NCBI GenBank assembly: GCA_050743265.1
Contig: JBOGEN010000170.1
Location: 1 to 33,388 of the forward strand
Reading direction: 5' to 3'
From: JBOGEN01 sp050743265
Lineage (GTDB): Bacteria; Actinomycetota; Actinomycetes; JBOGEN01
Length of the DNA stretch: 33,388 nt
Shown: piece after piece, positions 7,674-14,437 of the stretch
How positions within the stretch are numbered: the stretch's first letter is position 1
Layout of the letters: the number at the start of each line of letters is the position of its first letter
Position numbers and translations under genes: made by a program
The notes under the pieces: generated by a model
The model's database searches: none
Told to the model about the DNA's origin: nothing
The model's input: only the letters and a program-made list of their open reading frames with translations

Positions 7674-8651
7674 GTGAAGCGCTCGATCCTTCGTACCCGC
7701 GTCGCCGTGCTCGGCGGCGCGTTCGCCCTTCTCAGCACGCTCGCCCCGTCCGCGGGTGCCGCCGTGTCCGCCGGTCCCGCCAGCGACAGAGCGTCCGCAG
7801 CGTGCGCCGCGACACACGACGCCGGTGCTGCCGCCCGGGTCAGGAAAGGTGGGCACGCCGCAGCCGACCCCAACACCCTCACCGCCGCCGAGGCGGCCCA
7901 GCGCGACAAGGAGCTCCGCGAGGCCCTCGCGGCCGACCCGTCCGCGCGCGCCGACGCCCCGCAGGCCGCGGTCACCGTCCCGACCGTGGTGCACGTCATC
8001 AGTGCCGACTCCACCCGTGCCGGGGGCAACATCCCGGACAGCATGGTCCACGAGCAGATGGACGTGCTCAACGCGAGCTTCGCGGGCGCCACGTCCGGGT
8101 CGTCGGCCGCGACCGACTTCAGCTTCGAGCTCCAGGGCATCACGCGCACCGTCAACCCGGACTGGTACACGATGACGCCGTCGTCCCGCGAGGAGCGCGA
8201 GGCCAAGAAGGCGCTCAAGGTCGGCGGCGCGGAGACGCTCAACCTCTACGTGGCCAACATCGGGGACAACCTGCTCGGGTGGGCGTACTTCCCCAAGAAG
8301 AGCTCCGGCACCGACCCCCGTGACGGGGTCGTCGTGCTCACCGAGTCCCTGCCCGGCGGCACGGTGCCGAACTACAACGAAGGCGACACGGTGCCCCACG
8401 AGGTCGGCCACTGGCTCGGCCTGTACCACACGTTCCAGGGCGGGTGCAGCGGCAGCGGCGACTACGTCGACGACACGCCGTACGAGGCGTCGCCGGCGTT
8501 CGAGTGCCCGGTCGGGCGGGACACCTGCACCGCGCCCGGGGCCGACCCGATCCACAACTTCATGGACTACACGTACGACGCCTGCATGGACCGGTTCACG
8601 GTCGGCCAGGCGACGCGCATGCAGCAGGCCTGGGCAGCGTTCCGCGGCTGA
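7674..8651 (+). CDS. Secreted M43-family zinc metalloprotease (325 aa)
   Basis: Extracellular endopeptidase of the pappalysin/cytophagalysin (M43) type. Residues 1-29 form a signal peptide (basic MKRSILRTR start, hydrophobic core, APSAGA before the likely cut). A propeptide-like region follows to about residue 100, then the catalytic domain starting TVPTVVHVI. The extended zinc motif HEVGHWLGLYH gives ligands His242, His246 and His252 with Glu243 as general base. The Met-turn region FMDYTYDACMDRF follows, as in M43 enzymes. Cysteines near the C-terminus probably form disulfides. GTG 7674 is preceded by GGAG at 7664-7667. The gene is followed by a strong terminator and then another secreted enzyme, consistent with extracellular polymer scavenging. 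Confidence 0.93.
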   Translation: MKRSILRTRVAVLGGAFALLSTLAPSAGAAVSAGPASDRASAACAATHDAGAAARVRKGGHAAADPNTLTAAEAAQRDKELREALAADPSARADAPQAAVTVPTVVHVISADSTRAGGNIPDSMVHEQMDVLNASFAGATSGSSAATDFSFELQGITRTVNPDWYTMTPSSREEREAKKALKVGGAETLNLYVANIGDNLLGWAYFPKKSSGTDPRDGVVVLTESLPGGTVPNYNEGDTVPHEVGHWLGLYHTFQGGCSGSGDYVDDTPYEASPAFECPVGRDTCTAPGADPIHNFMDYTYDACMDRFTVGQATRMQQAWAAFRG

Positions 8652-8670
8652 GCCGTGGCTTCCCATGACT

Positions 8671-8705
8671 CGCGGGCCTCGTCCGGGGGACGGACGGGGC
8701 CCGCG
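8671..8705 (+). terminator. 15-bp hairpin terminator after the metalloprotease
   Basis: Bases 8671-8685 (CGCGGGCCTCGTCCG) pair with 8691-8705 (CGGACGGGGCCCGCG) over 15 bp with one G-T wobble and a 5-nt GGGGA loop. It begins 20 nt after the stop codon. It is the strongest hairpin in this part of the window. Confidence 0.75.
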
Positions 8706-8723
8706 TCACGGTTCGTGCCAGAA

Positions 8724-8734
8724 GTTGTCACAAC
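8724..8734. promoter_or_regulatory. Small palindrome upstream of the nuclease gene
   Basis: GTTGT-C-ACAAC is a perfect 5-bp inverted repeat with one central base, about 80 nt before the nuclease start. It may be an operator. It contains a TTGTCA that resembles a -35, but no -10 at proper spacing was found. Weak evidence. Confidence 0.2.
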
Positions 8735-8812
8735 GGGGTACGCCCCCGCGTTCGCGGCATTACGGTCGGCAACGCCAGAGACCCTGGCCCCGCCGAGTCC
8801 GGAAGGTCGGTC

Positions 8813-11812
8813 ATGCGCCGTCGCCTCTCGCTCGTCTCCGCCCTGGCCGCATCCGTGCTGGGGGCCGCACTCCTCGTCGTCCCGCCCGCCGGGGCCGTCT
8901 CACCTGACGTGGTCGTCAGCCAGGCGTACGGGGGCGGCGGCAACTCCGGTGCCACGTACGGCCACGACTTCGTCGAGCTCCTCAACCGTGGCGACGCCGC
9001 CGTCTCCCTCGACGGGTGGTCGGTGCAGTACGCGAGTGCCACGGGTACGGGTGCGCTCGGCGCCTCGGCCTCGCAGCTCGTCGAGCTGCCCGCGGTCACG
9101 CTCGAGCCCGGGCGTGCCCTGCTCGTCCAAGGGGCCACCGGAGGCGCGGCCGGTGCGCCGTTGCCGACCCCGGACGTCACCGACGCCACCCCGGTGAACC
9201 TGTCCGCGTCCGCCGGCAAGGTGGCCGTCGTCCGCCAGGCCACGGGGCTCGGGTGCAACGGGGGATCGTCGCCGTGCTCGGCGGCGCAGCTCGCCGCGGT
9301 CGCCGACCTCGTCGGCTACGGCAACGCGAACTTCTTCGAGGGGTCGGCGGCCGCGCCCACCGCGTCCAACACGGCCGCGGTGCTGCGCAACGGCCAGGGG
9401 TGTACGGACACCGACGACAACGCCGCCGACTTCACGAGCGGGACGCCGGCACCCCGTACCTCGACCACGCCGGCGGTGGACTGCGACGACCCCGGTGATC
9501 CTGGGGGCGTGCCCGCCCGTATCCACGAGATCCAAGGCGCGGCGCACCGCTCGCCGATGACCGGCGACCTCGTTCGCGACGTTCCCGGCGTCGTCACCGC
9601 CACGAGCCGCAACGGGTTCTGGTTCGAGGACCCCGCCCCCGACGCCGACGACGCGACGAGCGACGGCCTGTTCGTGTTCACCTCAGCCGCGCCGACGGTG
9701 GCGGTCGGGGACGCGGTCGAGGTGGCAGGGCGTGTCGCCGAGTTCCGTCCCGGCGGCGCCGCGGAGAACCTCACCACCACGGAGCTGACCGGCCCGATGG
9801 TGGCCGTGCTGTCCTCCGGCTCGACGCTGCCGGTGACGGTCGTCGGTGAGGGTGGCCGGGTGCCCCCGCCTGCCGTGGTCGAGGACGACGCGACCGGGGA
9901 CGTCGAGGCCGGTGGCCTCGTCGACCCGGCGGAGGACGGGCTGGACTTCCACGAGTCCCTCGAGGGGATGCGGCTCACCGTCGCGAGTGCCGTCGTGACG
10001 GGGCCGACGAACAGCTTCGGGGAGATCCCGGTCGTGGCCGACGGCGCGTCGGTGCGTACGCCCCGAGGAGGCGTCCTGCTGCGTGAGCAGGACCAGAACC
10101 CCGAGCGGTTCGTCCTCGACGACGCGCTCGCCGACACCCCCACCGTCGAGGTGGGAGACGAGCTGAGCCCGGTCACCGGCGTGCTCGACTACTCGTTCGG
10201 CATGACGAAGCTGTTCGTCACGGCCACGCCGGGCGTCGTCGCGGGCGGGCTGGCGCGCGAGTCGGCCGGTGCCGCCGGCGCCGACGAGCTTGCCGTGGCC
10301 ACGTTCAACGTCGAGAACCTCGACGCGGCCGACCCGCAGGCGAAGTTCGACGCGCTGGCGGGGCTGGTCGTCGACCATCTCGCGAGCCCTGACCTGCTCT
10401 CGCTGGAGGAGGTCCAGGACGACACCGGCCCGGTCAACGACGGCACGACGGACGCCTCGGCCACCGCGGGCCGGCTGACCGACGCGATCGAGGCCGCCGG
10501 CGGCCCGGCGTACGCGTACCGCGACATCGACCCGGTGAACAACGCTGACGGCGGCGAGCCGGGCGGCAACATCCGGGTCGGGCTCCTCTTCCGCACCGAC
10601 CGCGGCCTCGCCGTCGTCGACCGTCCCGGCGGGGACGCGACCACTCCCGTCACGGTCGAGCCGGGGCCGCACCTGTCCGCGAGCCCGGCCCGCATCGACC
10701 CCGCGAACCCGGCGTTCGCGAACTCGCGCAAGCCGCTGGCCGCCGAGTTCACGTTCCGGGGGCGCCCGCTGTTCGTCGTGGCGAACCACTTCGTCTCCAA
10801 GAGCGGCGACGACCCGCTGTACGGCCGGTTCCAGCCGCCGCAGCGTGCCTCGGAGACGCAGCGGAGAGCGCAGGCCCAGGCCGTGCACGGCTTCGCCGCG
10901 GATGTCCTCGCCGAGGACCCCACCGCGGACGTGGTCGTCCTCGGTGACCTCAACGACTTCGCCTGGTCGGAGGCGCTGCAGACGCTGCAGGGGGACCTGC
11001 TGCACAACCTGCTCGCCGGGCTGCCCGAGGCCGAGCGGTACTCGTACGTGTTCGAGGGCAACTCCCAGGCGCTCGACCACATCCTCGTCTCGGGGCACCT
11101 GCGGGACACGGCAAGCCCGGCGTACGACGTCGTCCACGTGAACGCCGAGTTCGCCGACCAGGCCAGCGACCACGACCCCTCGGTCGTCCGTCTGGCGCTG
11201 GACGGGCCGCCCGTGCTCGACTCCGTCGGGACGGACGGGCCGGGCGCCTGCGGGGAGGACGCGGGGCTCACCGTGCGCTTCTCCGACCCCGCACCCGGGG
11301 ACACGCACGAGGTGACCGTCGACTGGGGCGACGGCACGACGCAGACCTACGCCGACGTGACGAGCCCATTCACCCCTGCGCACGAGTACGCCTCTGCCGG
11401 CTCGTACCCGGTCGAGGTGACCGTGAGCGACGGCAGTGGCACGGCCTCGGGCACCACGACGGCCGTCGTCGCGTACTCGGTCGTGGCCGGTGGGCTCCTG
11501 TCTCCGCTGGACGAGGAGCGCACGTTCCGCGACGGCGAGGTCGTGCCGGTCCGGGTGGCCCTGCGCGACTGTGACGGCTCGGCACCGTCCGACCTCGCGC
11601 CGCAGGTGGGCGTCACCGGACCCGCCGGGGACGAGCCCGTCACCTCGCCGACCACGGGCGGCACCACGATGGCGTTCCACGGGCCCACCGCGAGGTACAC
11701 GTACCTGCTGGCCACCGCACCGCTGTCCGGCCCGACCGCCCGCTACCGGGTCACCGTCACCGTGTCGGACACGGGCCAGGCGGTGACCGGGACGTTCCGG
11801 CTGCGGCGGTAG
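8813..11812 (+). CDS. ExeM/NucH-type extracellular nuclease with lamin-tail and PKD domains (999 aa)
   Basis: Secreted DNA/RNA-degrading phosphodiesterase. Residues 1-28 are a signal peptide (MRRRLSLVS, hydrophobic core, PPAGA). A lamin-tail domain (about 30-200) contains VVVSQAYGGGGNSGATYGHDFVEL. A beta-rich middle domain (about 232-480), as in NucH/YhcR-type enzymes, contains IHEIQGAAHRSPM. The endonuclease/exonuclease/phosphatase domain (about 490-795) contains ATFNVENL, LLSLEEVQD, ANHFVSKSGDD, GDLNDF, LDHILVS and SDHDPSVV, which carry the expected metal and catalytic residues. A PKD-like domain (about 800-885) has VDWGDGTT, and a final beta domain follows. ATG 8813 has GGAAGG at 8801-8806. 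Such enzymes feed on extracellular nucleic acid or act on biofilm DNA; the released purines could in principle supply the purine cluster that follows. Confidence 0.93.
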   Translation: MRRRLSLVSALAASVLGAALLVVPPAGAVSPDVVVSQAYGGGGNSGATYGHDFVELLNRGDAAVSLDGWSVQYASATGTGALGASASQLVELPAVTLEPGRALLVQGATGGAAGAPLPTPDVTDATPVNLSASAGKVAVVRQATGLGCNGGSSPCSAAQLAAVADLVGYGNANFFEGSAAAPTASNTAAVLRNGQGCTDTDDNAADFTSGTPAPRTSTTPAVDCDDPGDPGGVPARIHEIQGAAHRSPMTGDLVRDVPGVVTATSRNGFWFEDPAPDADDATSDGLFVFTSAAPTVAVGDAVEVAGRVAEFRPGGAAENLTTTELTGPMVAVLSSGSTLPVTVVGEGGRVPPPAVVEDDATGDVEAGGLVDPAEDGLDFHESLEGMRLTVASAVVTGPTNSFGEIPVVADGASVRTPRGGVLLREQDQNPERFVLDDALADTPTVEVGDELSPVTGVLDYSFGMTKLFVTATPGVVAGGLARESAGAAGADELAVATFNVENLDAADPQAKFDALAGLVVDHLASPDLLSLEEVQDDTGPVNDGTTDASATAGRLTDAIEAAGGPAYAYRDIDPVNNADGGEPGGNIRVGLLFRTDRGLAVVDRPGGDATTPVTVEPGPHLSASPARIDPANPAFANSRKPLAAEFTFRGRPLFVVANHFVSKSGDDPLYGRFQPPQRASETQRRAQAQAVHGFAADVLAEDPTADVVVLGDLNDFAWSEALQTLQGDLLHNLLAGLPEAERYSYVFEGNSQALDHILVSGHLRDTASPAYDVVHVNAEFADQASDHDPSVVRLALDGPPVLDSVGTDGPGACGEDAGLTVRFSDPAPGDTHEVTVDWGDGTTQTYADVTSPFTPAHEYASAGSYPVEVTVSDGSGTASGTTTAVVAYSVVAGGLLSPLDEERTFRDGEVVPVRVALRDCDGSAPSDLAPQVGVTGPAGDEPVTSPTTGGTTMAFHGPTARYTYLLATAPLSGPTARYRVTVTVSDTGQAVTGTFRLRR

Positions 11813-11848
11813 GCGAACGAGGTGAAGGCGGAGGAGTCGAACGCTGCC

Positions 11849-11873
11849 GGGCGCTGGGCCTGTCCCGGCGCCC
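11849..11873. terminator. Bidirectional hairpin between nuclease and uricase
   Basis: GGGCGCTGGG (11849-11858) pairs with CCCGGCGCCC (11864-11873) over 10 bp with one G-T wobble and a 5-nt loop. It ends directly against the uricase stop codon at 11874-11876. It sits between convergent genes, so it probably ends both transcripts. Confidence 0.6.
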
Positions 11874-12812
11874 CTAGCCGGGCGGTGGGTCGTCGGGGGG
11901 CGGGCCGTCCGTCCCGCTGCGGGTGACCGTGCCCTCGATGACGCCGTACGGGCGGTCCGTCGCGACGAACACGGCGTGGCCGGAGGCCAGCTCGTTGGTG
12001 AGTCCCGAGGCGGACAGGTCCGCCGGGACGTGGTGCAGGTTGGGCAGGGAGAACGAGACCTCCGCGGCGGCGGGGACGGCGTCCAGCACGGCCCTCCCCA
12101 TCACGTACAGCGTGTGCTGCACCGAGGCGGAGCGGTGCCCGGCGAAGGCGTCGAGCATCGCCTGCCGAGCCGCGGCGTGGCACGCGTCGTGGTCGGTGTC
12201 CTCCGGGCTTTCGCGGTACGTCCAGCGCGCCGTGACCTTCGTGGCGAGCAGCCGGTCCTCGGTCTCGGCGAGCACGGTGTACTCGTCGACGAGGAACCCC
12301 GAGAACGCCGACCCCTCCGTCTTGAGCACGGTGAGCTCGGCGAGGCCGCTCGTCACCGCGACATCGCCGTCGCGGGAGACGGACACCTCGGCCGTACGGC
12401 GTTCGTCCCCGGCCCCGACGAACGCCGCGGGCGCGTGCGGGGTCCAGCCGTGCTCGGCCAGCCACACCGTCGCCCGGGACGTGGCGGGGCTCGCGCCGAG
12501 GAACCGGTGCGCCAGGACCAGCCCGAACGTCTCGATCGACCCGGTCAGGTGCTCGGGGGCGAGGGCGTACGCCGTCGCGCGCATCGTGTCGGTGGGCAGC
12601 ACGGCGGCGTTGTCACCCACCGTGTGCACGCGGGCGAAGTCGCCCTCGAGGCGGACGTCGACGGTGAGGTCGCGGACCTCGTGACCCTCCGGGCGCCGGC
12701 GGACGAGCACCAGCCGGATGCCGTCCTTTCCGTAGCGGTTCGCCCCCATGAGCCCGGTGTCCGGGGCGGCCCCGGACACGGTGCTGCCCTCTGCTGGCGT
12801 GCCTGTCGCCAT
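11874..12812 (-). CDS. pucL: Factor-independent urate oxidase (uricase, 312 aa)
   Basis: Oxidises urate to 5-hydroxyisourate with O2, releasing H2O2, without a cofactor. The N-terminal tunnelling-fold segment has YGKDGIRLVLVRR with the catalytic Lys (Lys29) and GDNAAVLPTDTMRATAYALA with its Thr partner (Thr74). Further signatures are LTVLKTEGSAFSGFLVDEYT, TARWTY and LPNLHHVPADLSA. A low-complexity PPPDDPPPG tail replaces the usual C-terminal end. ATG 12812 has an AGGGGG ribosome site about 8 nt upstream; the frame is open for 33 more codons that run through the promoter region and are rejected. The product goes to HIU hydrolase, encoded beyond the ATPase gene. Transcribed divergently from that ATPase, with a palindromic operator between them. 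Confidence 0.96.
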   Translation of the reverse strand: MATGTPAEGSTVSGAAPDTGLMGANRYGKDGIRLVLVRRRPEGHEVRDLTVDVRLEGDFARVHTVGDNAAVLPTDTMRATAYALAPEHLTGSIETFGLVLAHRFLGASPATSRATVWLAEHGWTPHAPAAFVGAGDERRTAEVSVSRDGDVAVTSGLAELTVLKTEGSAFSGFLVDEYTVLAETEDRLLATKVTARWTYRESPEDTDHDACHAAARQAMLDAFAGHRSASVQHTLYVMGRAVLDAVPAAAEVSFSLPNLHHVPADLSASGLTNELASGHAVFVATDRPYGVIEGTVTRSGTDGPPPDDPPPG

Positions 12813-12839
12813 CGGCCACCCCCTGCGTGCGTGGGTCGC

Positions 12840-12845
12840 ATCGTA
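12840..12845 (-). promoter_or_regulatory. -10 box TACGAT of the uricase gene
   Basis: On the minus strand TACGAT lies 27 nt before the uricase ATG, giving a leader of about 20 nt that contains the AGGGGG ribosome site. The GTACGG half-site at 12870-12875 would lie near the -35 of this promoter. No good -35 match is visible. Confidence 0.4.
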
Positions 12846-12869
12846 GGGCGGCGACACGCCGTGATGCTG

Positions 12870-12898
12870 GTACGGTTGATCCGTACTGATAAGTACGG
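12870..12898. promoter_or_regulatory. Operator with three alternating GTACGG/CCGTAC half-sites
   Basis: CCGTACTGATAAGTACGG (12881-12898) is a perfect palindrome of 7-bp arms around GATA. A further GTACGG at 12870-12875 pairs with CCGTAC at 12881-12886 around TTGAT, so three half-sites alternate in orientation. The main palindrome fills the spacer between the -35 (TTGATC) and -10 (TAGAAC) of the ATPase promoter and lies upstream of the uricase promoter. A repressor bound here would block the first and could affect both. Whether it is of TetR, MarR or another type cannot be told. Confidence 0.6.
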
Positions 12899-12904
12899 TA
12901 GAAC
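12876..12904 (+). promoter_or_regulatory. Promoter of the ATPase gene, leaderless
   Basis: TTGATC (12876-12881) and TAGAAC (12899-12904) are 17 nt apart. The -10 ends 7 nt before the ATG at 12912, so the transcript would start at the start codon. Only a weak GGA precedes the ATG, in agreement with a leaderless message. Confidence 0.5.
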
Positions 12905-12911
12905 CGGACAC

Positions 12912-14054
12912 ATGTCAGGACCGACCTCTAGGGACGTCAGCCCCTTCGTGTTCGACGGTCCGGTGTCCCCGGACCAGCTCATCGGCAGGTCGGAGGAGAC
13001 CGCCGGGCTGCTCGCCTGGGCCCGCGCCGGGCGCTTCGTCGCCCTTGTCGCCCCGCGGCGGTACGGCAAGACGAGCCTGCTCGACGCGGTCGCCGACCAG
13101 GCCCAGCGCGAGGACCTGCTCCCGGTCACCGTCGACCTGTACGGGGTGCTCAGCCTCACCGACCTCGTTCTGCGGCTCGAGTCGGCCTGGCAGCGCGCGG
13201 CGCGGCGCGGGGAGCGCCTGCGGGACACCCTGGGACGCGTCTTCGCCGGTGCCCAGGTGGGGCTGTCCGTGGCCGGGGCGGGCTTCTCGCTCCGGATGGC
13301 CCGTGACCCGCGCACCGACCCGCTGCCGGCGCTGCACACGCTGCTCGACCTGCCGCTGCAGGTGGCCGGCAAGCGCGGGGTGTCCCGCGTTCTGCTCGTG
13401 CTGGACGAGTTCCAGGACCTGTTCCGGATCGAGGGCGCCGAGGCGGTGCTGCGCAGCCACGCCCAGCACCAGCGCGAGGCTGCGAGCATCGTCTTCTCGG
13501 GCAGCGAGCCCGGCATGCTCGCGGCCGCGTTCGGCGACCGTGCCCGCCCGTTCTACGGCCAGGCGGAGATGTCCCGGCTGGGGCGGCTGCCGGCCGGCGC
13601 ACTCGCGAAGGCCGTGGACGAGCGGTTCACCGCGACCGGCAGGTCAGCCGCCGAGGCGCTCCCCGAGCTCGTGTCGGCGAGCGAGGGCCACCCGCAGCGC
13701 GCGATGCTGCTCGCGCATCTGCTGTGGACGCAGACCCCCGACGGCGGGCGGGCGGACGCGGACACCTGGCAGCGCACGCTCGTGGCCACCGACCGCCGGG
13801 TGTCCGACGAGATGGCCGCACTGTGGGGCGGGCTCTCCCGCGGGGAGCGCAAGGTGCTGCGTGCCGTGCAGGCGTACGGCTCGCCGTACCGGTCGGCCGC
13901 GGCGCAGGCGCTCGACCTGCCGAAGAGCACCGCGCAGGAGGCGTTGCGCGGCCTCGTCGCCCGGGGCGTGCTCGAGCAGGAGGCGGACGAGGGACCGCCG
14001 CTCATCGTGGACCCGATGCTCACCCGGTGGGTCGCCCACCGCGCGGGTGCCTGA
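12912..14054 (+). CDS. AAA-type ATPase with C-terminal winged helix (380 aa)
   Basis: P-loop ATPase of the RRYGKTS type (related to archaeal-ATPase/STAND-like proteins), probably cytoplasmic. Walker A is APRRYGKTS (47-55), in which the first glycine of the classical loop is absent, as is usual for this subgroup. Walker B is LLVLDEFQD (161-169). A sensor-like FSGSEPGM (196-202) and an arginine-rich lid region follow. Residues 308-375 form a winged-helix domain (LSRGERKVLRAVQ, then DLPKSTAQEALRGLVARGVLEQE). Partners and substrate are unknown. It is embedded in the purine-degradation cluster on the opposite strand to uricase and the uraH operon, and has its own operator-bearing leaderless promoter. 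A regulatory or signalling role for the cluster is possible but unproven; it could also be an unrelated insertion. Confidence 0.85.
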   Translation: MSGPTSRDVSPFVFDGPVSPDQLIGRSEETAGLLAWARAGRFVALVAPRRYGKTSLLDAVADQAQREDLLPVTVDLYGVLSLTDLVLRLESAWQRAARRGERLRDTLGRVFAGAQVGLSVAGAGFSLRMARDPRTDPLPALHTLLDLPLQVAGKRGVSRVLLVLDEFQDLFRIEGAEAVLRSHAQHQREAASIVFSGSEPGMLAAAFGDRARPFYGQAEMSRLGRLPAGALAKAVDERFTATGRSAAEALPELVSASEGHPQRAMLLAHLLWTQTPDGGRADADTWQRTLVATDRRVSDEMAALWGGLSRGERKVLRAVQAYGSPYRSAAAQALDLPKSTAQEALRGLVARGVLEQEADEGPPLIVDPMLTRWVAHRAGA

Positions 14055-14092
14055 CCGGGGCCCGGCCACGGCGCGGGCGGCTGACCCGAGGG

Positions 14093-14121
14093 CCTGACCC
14101 GCGACCCTGCCGCCGGTCAGG
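14093..14121. terminator. Possible hairpin between ATPase and HIU hydrolase
   Basis: CCTGACC (14093-14099) and GGTCAGG (14115-14121) are perfect reverse complements around a 15-nt loop, between convergent genes; the right arm overlaps the HIU hydrolase stop. CTGACC occurs three times between 14050 and 14100, so the pairing could be partly fortuitous. Confidence 0.3.
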
Positions 14122-14437
14122 ACCCGCGGTACGTCGAGTAGCCGTACGGGCTGAGCAGCAGCGGGACGTGGTGGTGACGGTCGGGGTCGGTGACGGCGAA
14201 CTCCACCCGGACGCGCGGGTAGAACGCGTCCGGCCCGAGGTACGCGCCGGTGGCGAAGGTGAGCCGGTACGTCGAGGCCTCGACGCGGTCGAGCAGCCGG
14301 GCACGGCCGTCGGTGTCGGTGACCTGCTCGGTCAGCGACGTCCAGATGTCGACGTCGCGTCGCTCCAGCCCGACCGCGAGCCCTTCGACCGGCAGCCCGC
14401 CCGCGGTGTCGAGCACGTGCGTCGTCAGCCCGCTCAC
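14117..14437 (-). CDS. uraH: 5-hydroxyisourate hydrolase (106 aa)
   Basis: Transthyretin-like enzyme that hydrolyses 5-hydroxyisourate, the uricase product, to OHCU. It has the family's three marks: the N-terminal TTHVLDTAGG with catalytic His7, the central Arg region (DGRARLL), and the C-terminal tetrapeptide YRGS, which separates the enzyme from transthyretin. YPRVRVEF and HHHVPLLLSPYGYSTYRGS fit closely, and the length is typical. The GTG start at 14437 overlaps the TGA of the upstream allantoicase-OHCU decarboxylase gene, so it is the last gene of a translationally coupled three-gene operon. Confidence 0.96.
   Translation of the reverse strand: MSGLTTHVLDTAGGLPVEGLAVGLERRDVDIWTSLTEQVTDTDGRARLLDRVEASTYRLTFATGAYLGPDAFYPRVRVEFAVTDPDRHHHVPLLLSPYGYSTYRGS

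Noticed and set aside
9683..11680. 665-codon minus-strand open frame inside the nuclease gene
   Set aside because: It is a shadow of the nuclease coding sequence; low-complexity Arg/Val/Gly composition and no start signal.
12912..14054. Transposon or phage origin of the ATPase gene
   Set aside because: No terminal repeats, integrase, target duplication or change in base composition or codon use was seen around it. Insertion remains possible but is not supported.
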